From: MED-G105 sp050331095
GTDB taxonomy: Bacteria; Pseudomonadota; Alphaproteobacteria; Caulobacterales; Parvularculaceae
Length of the DNA: 64,000 nucleotides
Reading direction: 5' to 3'
Assembly: GCA_050331095.1 (NCBI GenBank)
Contig: JBHJHE010000045.1
Span: 11,567-75,566 of the forward strand
In this document: positions 26,235-33,362 of the stretch, one piece after another
How the letters are laid out: every line of letters starts with the position of its first letter
How positions within the stretch are numbered: position 1 is the first letter of the stretch
Made by a program: the position numbers and the translations under genes
Notes under the pieces: generated by a model
The model's database searches: none
Told to the model about the DNA's origin: nothing
What the model saw: only the letters and a program-made list of their open reading frames with translations

Positions 26235-26545
26235 CTCTCTCTCCCGGCGGCGCGAAGGGTTAACGCCGCGCTACCGTGTTCAAGAGAGAGCCCCCGCGCA
26301 AAGCACGTTCGCTAACGCGGGCTAACGGTTTGGTGATCCTCGAAAAGTTTCGAGCGACCCCCTGGGGCTTGTGCGAAGAGCCGCCTCCGATCCGGCGATA
26401 AGCAACCTGTGCGCCGAGCTGGTTTAATATTGATCTCTTCTATCAAAAACAGTTCTTGAGTTCACAAAAAGAAAATAGCAATTTATGTCTTGGCGGACGA
26501 CCATATTGAAATGGTTCGCCCGCCATTCTTGCCTCGAAAGAAAGC
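26235..26545. other. Intergenic region between VPLPA-CTERM gene and lipoprotein gene
   Basis: No open frame here looks coding. The 5' part should hold the promoter of the VPLPA-CTERM gene; a GGGAGAGAGA ribosome-binding tract sits just before its ATG. The part from about 26410 to 26490 is clearly richer in A and T than the surroundings. It contains the hairpin listed at 26491-26525. Confidence 0.6.
26491..26525 (-). terminator. Hairpin downstream of the SnoaL-like lipoprotein gene
   Basis: Arms TGGCGG/CCGCCA with a further CCAT/ATGG inner helix form a stable stem-loop 20 nt after the stop of the 26546-27127 gene. No immediate T-run follows on the minus strand, but an AT-rich tract begins a few bases on. 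It could be a terminator or an mRNA 3'-end stabiliser. Confidence 0.5.
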
Positions 26546-27127
26546 TTACGAACCTTCGTAGGGAAGGGAGGACTTGTGGACGACCATGCGTAGGCTCTGA
26601 TCTACGTCTTTAATATAGCCGATGGTGTATTCGACCTTCGTCTCGTCGCCTGTCACCGGCTTGAAGTAGTAGTTGCCCATGGCGATGGCCATTGTGCAGC
26701 TATTGTTGGTGATTCCCGCATTCTCCCAACGGACCTGGGTCCACGGCTGCAACGCGAAGCCTTTATCTTCAGGATACGATGGGTTGCCGCCGACGAAGTA
26801 TGAAAGCGCTCCGTCGAAAGAGGCGCGGAACTGTTCGACGGCGGCGAGCGTCGGTTTGAACAGCACGAGGCTAAGGTCGTAAGCGTAGAACTTATTGATG
26901 TGTTCGGAAGCAGCGGCGACATAATCTCCGCCTCTCGTATACTCCCTGCCGATTTCAACAATGCCGTCGCCCCATGCGACTTGCGCGGCGACGACCTCTT
27001 GCTCAGTGATGCACTGATCGCTGTACTGAACGAATCTTTGCGGCTTGCTCTGCGCCGAAACCTGACTTGTTTCGGTGACGCAGGCTGTGAGGCCCAGCAG
27101 CGCCATTGTCGAAGCGATAACTCTCAT
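26546..27127 (-). CDS. Lipoprotein with SnoaL-like (DUF4440-type) domain
   Basis: The start at 27127 gives MRVIASTMALLGLTACV, a lipoprotein signal with lipobox LTAC. The mature part has CITEQEVVAAQVAWGDGIVEIG, LFKPTLAAVEQFR, LSYFVGGNPSYPEDKGFA and AIAMGNYYF. The cone-shaped alpha+beta fold resembles SnoaL/CaMKII-association domains. Homologues are sometimes named phosphoribosyl-AMP cyclohydrolase in databases, but no HisI motif is present here. The substrate is unknown. The gene has lower GC than its neighbours, which may point to later acquisition. Confidence 0.75.
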   Translation of the reverse strand: MRVIASTMALLGLTACVTETSQVSAQSKPQRFVQYSDQCITEQEVVAAQVAWGDGIVEIGREYTRGGDYVAAASEHINKFYAYDLSLVLFKPTLAAVEQFRASFDGALSYFVGGNPSYPEDKGFALQPWTQVRWENAGITNNSCTMAIAMGNYYFKPVTGDETKVEYTIGYIKDVDQSLRMVVHKSSLPYEGS

Positions 27128-27415
27128 TTTTTCTCCGTTTCCGATTTCGCAGCTTCGCCGCATTCGTGGATGAGTTGCGGCGATGGTTCGTTTCGACACC
27201 GGACACCGACGGGTTGGTGAAATAATAATTATATCTATTTTAGCTGTATTTCAATACGTGGTTGCGGTTTTTCAGTTGAAGCGAGGGCTCGCCTTGATTT
27301 GTCGTTTTAGAAAGTAAAGTACCCCGTGCCCCGGTCGCCGTCCTGAAACTCGTTGAAGGGCCGCCGCATCCGCAAAGTTGCGACGAGGAAAGCGAAAGGG
27401 CAAGGGCGCTTCCAG

Positions 27416-28279
27416 TCACTCCACCGGATCCAGCAGCGTGTTCAACACCGCGGCGAGGCGCACGCCGGCCTGTTTCAGGCGTTTCTTCATGTCCGGCAGA
27501 TGGCGCTCGTAGTAGTGCGCGCCCGGCGCGTAGGCGGCGTCTGCGTCAGCGTACTGGTAAGCGATGTCGCGTGAGCGAGCGTAGTCGTGGCTCTCTTGCG
27601 CCCAGGGGACGGGATCGAGGGGCGCGCGCACCTCGACGCCGGCCACGGCGAGTTCGGACTTAAGTTCGAGGGCGAACTGGTCGACGCGCGCCGCTGGCGG
27701 CAGATAGGCCCAGCGCGCGCCGAGATAATCGAGGATGATCTCAGTGTCCCACATCCGATGGAAGTTGGAGCGCCGCTCGCCGCGCCACAGCGCGTTTAGG
27801 TCGTTGCCGCCTCGGTCGCCGTCGATCGAGACGTGCAGCGGCTGGTGGACGTCGCCAACCCAGTGGCCAAGGAATTTCAGCGCCTCCAAGCGCGCGCGGT
27901 CGTCGAGCCCGTGGTCCGCGCGCCGCGTTCCGTCGTCGATGACGGCGCTAAGGACGCAGCCCTCGGCCGGGCAATCGTCGAGGTCAACGACCGGGTCTTC
28001 GCGGGCGAGACCCACATAGTGAAGAGGCGCCGTCTCCGGCCGATTCTCGCCACGCACCTTGTCGGCCCACGAGCAAGCGTCGCGGAATTTGGCGTAGACC
28101 TCGTCGAGCGCCATCAGCCGGTCCACCTCCGCCCGAGCGATCGTCGTCAGATGGTCGTAGGCGATGTCGCAGACGATGCGGTGGCCGTCGCGTCCAAATG
28201 CGGCGGCGGGGCTGGCCGTCGCAACCGCGAGAAAGCCGAAAGCGAGGACGGCGCGGACGAGAACGGCGCGGATAGGCAT
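27416..28279 (-). CDS. S1/P1-type zinc nuclease, secreted
   Basis: This 287-residue protein has a signal peptide ending ASPAAA. The trinuclear zinc site motifs are visible: GRDGHRIVCDIAYDHL, DACSWADKV, LHYV, LGHWVGDVHQPLHV with DRGGNDLN, and NFHRMWDTEI. Family enzymes degrade single-stranded nucleic acids and remove 3'-phosphates. The mature N-terminus appears to be Phe-Gly, whereas the family normally has a zinc-binding Trp at position 1. The ATG at 28279 has GGAG 5 nt upstream, and is preferred to the start 7 codons earlier. Confidence 0.9.
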   Translation of the reverse strand: MPIRAVLVRAVLAFGFLAVATASPAAAFGRDGHRIVCDIAYDHLTTIARAEVDRLMALDEVYAKFRDACSWADKVRGENRPETAPLHYVGLAREDPVVDLDDCPAEGCVLSAVIDDGTRRADHGLDDRARLEALKFLGHWVGDVHQPLHVSIDGDRGGNDLNALWRGERRSNFHRMWDTEIILDYLGARWAYLPPAARVDQFALELKSELAVAGVEVRAPLDPVPWAQESHDYARSRDIAYQYADADAAYAPGAHYYERHLPDMKKRLKQAGVRLAAVLNTLLDPVE

Positions 28280-28469
28280 CGAAACTCCGTGGAACCCCAA
28301 CTCTATTCAGCGCCGTTGCGCGACAGATTCGTGACGGCGCGATCACGAACCCGCCAACCAACCGCAAAACGCGGAAAAATTTTCGGTTAACGCGCCCGTA
28401 ACCGTTCTCTTTAGCCGGCTGGAAAGGAGGCTCGTTCGAAAACCCGCGTCATTGGTAGGAGTTCGTTAA

Positions 28470-29159
28470 ATGACCTCGACGCGCCTCATCGCCGCCGCCT
28501 TCGCCGCCGCCGCCGCCCTGTCGCCGGCGGCCGCCTCGACCGTAACGTTCGACTTCGCGGGCGAAACGAGCGTGCAGGTCTTCGAAACGGCGCAAACCGC
28601 CGCGGAGTTCTATGGCCCGCGCAACACGACGAATTTCGACGTGGGGTCGAACGGCGCGAACTTCTTCCTCCACCGCGATACGCGCAGCGACGTATTTTCG
28701 TTCGGGATCATCGTCGATGGCGTCAATGACGGCTCCGGCGGCCGGTTCGCCGGTTCGATCTCGGGCCTGACGCCGGGCGCTTTCGTCGCTCTCGCCGACG
28801 ACAACGCCAGCGAATTCTCGCTCGCCGACGCGACGACGGCTGTGTTCGATTTTCGCTTCCTGAGCTGCTGCGTCGACGGGGCCGTCATCAGCGGCCTCGA
28901 TCCGAACAATCTCGCCTTGTCGATCAGCCTAACGAACGTCTCGGCGATAAACGACGTCGTCCTGATCGATCCGACGGGCTTCAACTCGCTCGGCGTCGCG
29001 CCGGCCGCCGGCCAGTCGATCGCCGTCTCCTCGGCGCCGGAGCCGGGGACATGGAGCCTCTTCGTGTGCGGTTTCTTCGCCGTCGGCCTCGCCATGAAGC
29101 GCCAGCGCCAGGACGTCGTTTTGCCGCGCGCTCGCGCTTACGCCTTATCGCGGCGCTGA
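28470..29159 (+). CDS. PEP-CTERM sorting domain protein, secreted
   Basis: This 229-residue protein has signal peptide MTSTRLIAAAFAAAAALSPAAAS, a beta-rich body with one CC pair, and a sorting tail SSAPEPGTWSLFVCGFF followed by AVGLAMKRQRQ. Such tails are recognised by exosortase. About 18 extra residues follow the basic cluster, which is longer than usual. The coding end overlaps the DUF423 gene by 22 bp. The function of the body is not recognisable. Confidence 0.87.
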   Translation: MTSTRLIAAAFAAAAALSPAAASTVTFDFAGETSVQVFETAQTAAEFYGPRNTTNFDVGSNGANFFLHRDTRSDVFSFGIIVDGVNDGSGGRFAGSISGLTPGAFVALADDNASEFSLADATTAVFDFRFLSCCVDGAVISGLDPNNLALSISLTNVSAINDVVLIDPTGFNSLGVAPAAGQSIAVSSAPEPGTWSLFVCGFFAVGLAMKRQRQDVVLPRARAYALSRR

Positions 29160-29503
29160 TCTCGGCTGAGGGCTTCTCGCATCACGAGGAGCCAGCCGGC
29201 GAGGAAAGCTAGGCCGCCAAGCGGGGTTACCGCCCCAAGCGTCGACGGCGCGCCGAGCGCGAGCGCGTAAAGCGATCCGGCGAAAAGAACCGCCCCCGCG
29301 AGAAACGCCCCGCCGGCCGCGCGCCAGCCCGCCCGGGATGCGGCAAGCGCCGCGACGGCGTGGGCGAGGGCGTAAGTCGTCGCGGTGTCCCAAAGCTCGG
29401 CCCCGCGCGGGGTCAGCCGATCCTCCAGCCCATGCGCGCCGAACGCGCCGAGCGCCACGCTCAAAAAGCCGGCGAGGCCGGCGGCGAAAGCCAGTCTATC
29501 CAT
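29138..29503 (-). CDS. DUF423 family small membrane protein
   Basis: This 121-residue protein has four hydrophobic helices. The DUF423 pattern is clear: ALGAFGAHGLEDRLTPRG, WDTATTYALAHAVA, FLAGAVLFAGSLYALAL and VTPLGGLAFLAGWLL. The family (E. coli YgdD) is of unknown function. Met at 29503 (MDRLAFAAGL) is the likely start; others lie 4 and 12 codons upstream. Confidence 0.92.
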   Translation of the reverse strand: MDRLAFAAGLAGFLSVALGAFGAHGLEDRLTPRGAELWDTATTYALAHAVAALAASRAGWRAAGGAFLAGAVLFAGSLYALALGAPSTLGAVTPLGGLAFLAGWLLVMREALSRDQRRDKA

Positions 29504-29638
29504 GCCCCAGACCATGGCGAGCCTGCTCTGTCGGAGCAAGCGCGGCCCCCGATTGAAGCGGCGTTAAGGCGCTGTTAACATTCAAAGAAGGCGCGGGATC
29601 CGAAGGGGTGAAATCGTTTCCGCGCGTGGGGACGACGC

Positions 29639-30040
29639 ATGGGCGGCTACGAACTTTTCGACATTCTCGCGGCGAACCGCGAGCTGATCTCCGACACGTG
29701 GCATTATTTCCTGACGGTGCATCTGGCGATCTTCGGCATCGTCTATATCGCCAGCGGGCGGATCGGCGTCGGCGAGCGGATTCTGCTCGTCTTCGCCTAT
29801 TTCGGCTTCATGTTCATGAATTACGGCGCGCAGGTCGACAATTACGAAAACTACCAGCGTCTGACGGACGCGATCCGCGCCCTGCCGGCGCCGGGGCCCG
29901 AGCTCGTCGACGTGCGCGAACTGATCGCCGACGCCGACGTGTGGGTCGTCGACGTTCTGCACTATGTCTATCTCGCCGCGGGCGCTGTCGGGGCGTTGAT
30001 CATTCTTCTGATCAATCGCGGTCGCGGCGCCGACGACTGA
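29639..30040 (+). CDS. Small membrane protein, unknown function
   Basis: This 133-residue protein has three hydrophobic segments (YFLTVHLAIFGIVYIA, ILLVFAYFGFMFMNYGA and VDVLHYVYLAAGAVGALIILL), with a soluble loop of about 45 residues between the second and third. I do not recognise the family. The gene stands alone between two minus-strand genes and is GC-rich like its neighbours. Confidence 0.7.
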   Translation: MGGYELFDILAANRELISDTWHYFLTVHLAIFGIVYIASGRIGVGERILLVFAYFGFMFMNYGAQVDNYENYQRLTDAIRALPAPGPELVDVRELIADADVWVVDVLHYVYLAAGAVGALIILLINRGRGADD

Positions 30041-30052
30041 TCGGCGCGCGGT

Positions 30053-30553
30053 TCAATAGAACTGGATGTTGCCGAGAAGGCGGGCCGCCCCCTTATCGCC
30101 GACGAAAACCATCGTCGCCATTCCGAGCGTGAACAGCGTCCAGGTCGCGCCGAAGATCACGATAAATAAGATCGACTGGTTGACGCCGTGCGAGAGCGCC
30201 GCGCGCGAGGGGTCGTTCGGGTCGTAGCGCACGGCGACGTCGCGTCCGACGCTGAGGGCGGCGTAGACCTCGCGGTGAAACCGCTCCGACGAACTGCCGG
30301 CGTAGCCGAAGGCGATCGTCTCGCCCGTCAGTTCCCGTCCGTTCACCTCGTAAACGTAACGGACTTTCGTACGGTACGTGGTCGACTCGCTGTCGCGGTC
30401 GATGTCGAAATCGCGCGAGACGATGCGGCCGGTCGCCGTCGGCCAATGCGCCGCGACGCTTGCGAGACGCCAGGCGTGGGCGCCGTAGCCGAGAAGGCCG
30501 AGCCCAACGGCGACGAAAAGCGCTAAGAACACGCCGCCGACGATCTGACCCAT
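30053..30553 (-). CDS. DUF3592 domain membrane protein
   Basis: This 166-residue protein has a TM helix near each end around an external beta domain. The DUF3592 pattern is present: WPTATGRIVSRDFD, YRTKVRYVYEVNGRELTGETIAFG (given here only as landmarks), and VAVRYDPNDPSRAAL. The function is unknown. The start at 30553 (MGQIVGGVFLALF) is chosen because the TM helix begins there and a GGGAGGAAG tract lies upstream. Confidence 0.82.
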   Translation of the reverse strand: MGQIVGGVFLALFVAVGLGLLGYGAHAWRLASVAAHWPTATGRIVSRDFDIDRDSESTTYRTKVRYVYEVNGRELTGETIAFGYAGSSSERFHREVYAALSVGRDVAVRYDPNDPSRAALSHGVNQSILFIVIFGATWTLFTLGMATMVFVGDKGAARLLGNIQFY

Positions 30554-30676
30554 GACGTCTTCCTCCCGAGACGGGACGCTAACCGTCAACGGTGAACGGA
30601 GCCTTGCGCGCCGCTCTCATGTTGCGCGGGCCGCCGCCATCGGCGAGACTTTCAAAAAACGAGGGGGCGAGTACCC

Positions 30677-30988
30677 ATAAAGACGTCAATCCTGGGCGTA
30701 GCGGCGTTTATGTTCTGCGCGTCCGCTTGCGCCACCGCCGATCCCGTCGAGCCGCCGACGGGCCCTTGGGCGCCGGTGACGAGCGATGAACCCGATACGG
30801 CGCCAGCGACGCCGGAACCCTGGTCGCCGGTGACGGGCGACGAGCCTGAAGCGGCGGCTCCGCCCGCAGCGCCCGAACCCGGGCCGCCCGAGGCCAAGGC
30901 GCCGGCTCCCGAGACGCCAGCGCCTGAGACGTCTGCGCCCGAGGCGTTTACGGACGACCGCGAGTGGACGCCGGTAACTGGGGACTGA
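30677..30988 (+). CDS. Small Pro/Ala-rich lipoprotein with W-x-PVT-x-D repeats; likely AUA start
   Basis: From the first ATG (30710) the product would begin MFCASACATAD, a truncated signal with no basic residue. Reading the same frame from ATA 30677, which follows a GAGGGGG tract by 9 nt, gives MKTSILGVAAFMFCASAC. This is a complete lipoprotein signal with Lys2 and lipobox ASAC at Cys18. The mature part is disordered, rich in Pro, Glu and Ala. It contains three copies of a short motif: WAPVTSDEP, WSPVTGDEP and a terminal WTPVTGD. Function is unknown. If AUA is not used, the gene may be non-functional. Confidence 0.6.
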   Translation: MKTSILGVAAFMFCASACATADPVEPPTGPWAPVTSDEPDTAPATPEPWSPVTGDEPEAAAPPAAPEPGPPEAKAPAPETPAPETSAPEAFTDDREWTPVTGD

Positions 30989-31054
30989 GGAGAGGCGGAC
31001 GCTTCTTTTCGCGTCTCGCGCCGTAGATTTGGCGCAGGGCGTCAGGCGGTCAGC

Positions 31055-32950
31055 TCACTGACAAGCCAGGCACTCCTCGTAATCCGTCTTCGCGGCCGCC
31101 TCGCGCAGGTTCGCCTGGATCGCGGCGTCGAGGCCAGCCTTTTCGCCGCCGGCGTAGCTCGCGCGCTGAACGGATTTCGAGCGGCAGTAATAGAGGCTTT
31201 TGACGCCCTTCTCCCAGGCGGTCCAGTGCAGCATGTGCAGGTCCCACTTATCGACGTCTCCCGGGAGAAAGACGTTCACGGATTGGCTCTGGCAGACGTA
31301 AGGGCTGCGGTCGGCGGCGAGGTCGACGATCCAGCGCTGGTCGATCTCGAAAGCCGTTTTGAAGACCGCTTTTTCGTCGTCCGTGAGGCAATCAAGATGC
31401 CGCACCGAGCCCTCGTTCTCGAGAATGGAAGCCCAGATCTCGTCCGTGTCGGCGCCTTTTTCGGCGAGGAGTTTTTCAAGCGCTTGGTTCTTCACCGTAA
31501 ACGAGCCGGAGAGCGTCTTGTGGGTGTAGACGTTCGCGGGGATCGGTTCGATGCATGGGCTCGTCCCGCCGCAGATAATCGAGATCGAGGCCGTCGGCGC
31601 GATCGCGAGCTTGTGGGAGAAGCGCTGCTTGATGCCGCGCTCCTCCGCATCCGGACAGGCGCCGCGCTCTTCGGCGAGGCGCACTGAAGCGGCGTCCGCG
31701 CCCATGCGCAGGGTTTTGAAGAGTTTTTTGTTCCAGGCCTTCGCCCCGGCGCTTTCGAACGGCACGCCGAGGTTCTGCAGCAGCGAGTGGAAGCCCATGA
31801 GGCCGAGCCCGACGGAGCGTTCGCGCATCGCCGAATACTTCGCCTTCGACATCGAGGCCGGCGCGCGGACGATGAAGTCCTGCAAGACGTTGTCGAGGAA
31901 CCGCATCACGTCCTCGATGAATTGCGGCTCGTCCTTCCACTCGAAGTATTTTTCAGCGTTCACGGACGAGAGGCAGCAGACCGCCGTGCGGTCTTCGCCC
32001 AGATGGTCCGGCCCCGTGTGCAGCATGATCTCCGCGCACAGATTGGACGTCGAGACTTTGAGGCCGAGGTCGCGCTGGTGCTTCGCCATCTGGCGGTTCA
32101 CCGTGTCGGAGAAGATAAGATAGGGCTCGCCCGTGGCGAGACGCACCTCGAGGATCTTTTGCCACAGCTTGCGGGCGTTCACCGCGCGAAGCGGTTCGCC
32201 CGTCTTCGGCGAGCGCAGGGTGAAGTCCCTGTCGTCGGCGACGCACTCCATGAACTCGTCGGTGACGTTGACCCCGTGGTGGAGGTTCAAGGACTTGCGG
32301 TTGAAGTCGCCGGAAGGTTTGCGGATCTCAAGGAACTCTTCGATCTCCGGGTGGTGCACATCGAGGTAAACGGCGGCCGAGCCCCGGCGCAGCGAGCCCT
32401 GGCTGATCGCAAGGGTGAGCGAGTCCATGACGCGCACGAACGGAATGATGCCGGACGTCTGGCCCGCGCCCTTCACTTTTTCGCCGATGGAGCGCACGCC
32501 GCCCCAATAGGTGCCGATGCCGCCGCCGTTCGAGGCGAGGGAGACGTTTTCGTTCCAGACGCCGACGATGCCGTCGAGGGAATCGCCGACGGCGTTCAGA
32601 AAGCAGGAGATCGGCAGGCCGCGACTCGCCCCGCCATTGGAGAGGACGGGCGTCGCCGGCATGAACCAGAGCTTGGAGACATAGTCGTAGATGCGCTGGG
32701 CGTGGTCGGCGTCGTCGCCATAGGTGCGCGCGACCCGGGCGAACATGTCCTGGTAGCTCTCTCCGGGGAGGAGATAGCGGTCCTCCATCGTCGTCTTGCC
32801 GAAAGCGGTCAGCAGCGCGTCGCGCGAGCGATCGATCTCGATGTCCTTGACGACCTTGAGCGCCGGTTTTTTCGGCGCGCACGCCTGGGCCGGCGCGTCC
32901 TCCGCGCGCGGGGCTTCGACGGACTTCTCGAGGGGCGTCGTAACGGACAT
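31055..32950 (-). CDS. nrdA: Class I ribonucleoside-diphosphate reductase, alpha subunit
   Basis: This enzyme reduces ribonucleotides to deoxyribonucleotides. Visible features are PATPVLSNGG, the redox Cys in LPISCFLNAVGDS, the radical-site loop STSNLCAEI, PTASISIICG, the tyrosine pair in SLYYCRS, and the C-terminal shuttle cysteines in ECLACQ. The length is 631 residues. There is no room for a full N-terminal ATP cone, so allosteric activity control may be missing or reduced. The start at 32950 has an AGGAAAGG site upstream. The partner nrdB is not adjacent, which is unusual for class Ia. Confidence 0.93.
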   Translation of the reverse strand: MSVTTPLEKSVEAPRAEDAPAQACAPKKPALKVVKDIEIDRSRDALLTAFGKTTMEDRYLLPGESYQDMFARVARTYGDDADHAQRIYDYVSKLWFMPATPVLSNGGASRGLPISCFLNAVGDSLDGIVGVWNENVSLASNGGGIGTYWGGVRSIGEKVKGAGQTSGIIPFVRVMDSLTLAISQGSLRRGSAAVYLDVHHPEIEEFLEIRKPSGDFNRKSLNLHHGVNVTDEFMECVADDRDFTLRSPKTGEPLRAVNARKLWQKILEVRLATGEPYLIFSDTVNRQMAKHQRDLGLKVSTSNLCAEIMLHTGPDHLGEDRTAVCCLSSVNAEKYFEWKDEPQFIEDVMRFLDNVLQDFIVRAPASMSKAKYSAMRERSVGLGLMGFHSLLQNLGVPFESAGAKAWNKKLFKTLRMGADAASVRLAEERGACPDAEERGIKQRFSHKLAIAPTASISIICGGTSPCIEPIPANVYTHKTLSGSFTVKNQALEKLLAEKGADTDEIWASILENEGSVRHLDCLTDDEKAVFKTAFEIDQRWIVDLAADRSPYVCQSQSVNVFLPGDVDKWDLHMLHWTAWEKGVKSLYYCRSKSVQRASYAGGEKAGLDAAIQANLREAAAKTDYEECLACQ

Positions 32951-33362
32951 GAACCGGCCTTTCCTGTCTCGCGGCGTCGCCGCCGAATGTCGGCGCGCGG
33001 CGCGCAAAGGGGTGTCGCGCGACGGCGGCCGCCGCACGGGGGAGCTCTCGGCGTCGGCGTTTTCGCGTCGCCGCCGCGTTCAATTTTCCTTGGAGCCCGC
33101 GCACCTTGGGCCGATTCGATCGGCGCGGTCGGCGGCGGCGTCGACGGCGCGGACGCGATACTGGTTAGGCCGCCGTCGACACAACATATAGTGATAGAAC
33201 CGCCCCAGACCGTCAACATGAAGTTGTCACGATGGATCGACTTTTTGGTTGACGGAGCGTTAATCGCGCGCGCTCAGTGCGCCTTAGGCGTTAACGAAGA
33301 GCGGCCGCCAAAGGCGTTTTCGACCGACGAACGCGCCTTGTTTCGGCGCCGATCGCGGGCGT
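32951..33362. other. Long promoter/leader region of nrdA
   Basis: There are 412 bp between nrdA and the end of the ABC-F gene, with no convincing coding frame. The region is very GC-rich with inverted Gly/Ala-like repeats near 32990-33070. It contains the NrdR-like box at 33179-33194 and a second, weaker repeat CAAC-ATGAA-GTTG at 33214-33226. The leader between the box and the start codon is unusually long (about 230 nt). I found no cobalamin riboswitch consensus. Confidence 0.55.
33179..33194 (-). promoter_or_regulatory. Candidate NrdR box upstream of nrdA
   Basis: The 16-mer ACACAACATATAGTGA agrees well with the NrdR box (acaCwAtATAtwGtgt). A second imperfect repeat is centred about 33 bp further (33214-33226); paired boxes about three helical turns apart are typical. 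NrdR represses ribonucleotide reductase genes in response to ATP/dATP. Confidence 0.6.

Noticed and set aside
26546..27127. Naming this protein a phosphoribosyl-AMP cyclohydrolase
   Set aside because: Databases sometimes carry this name for similar proteins, but HisI zinc and active-site motifs are absent and it has a lipoprotein signal.
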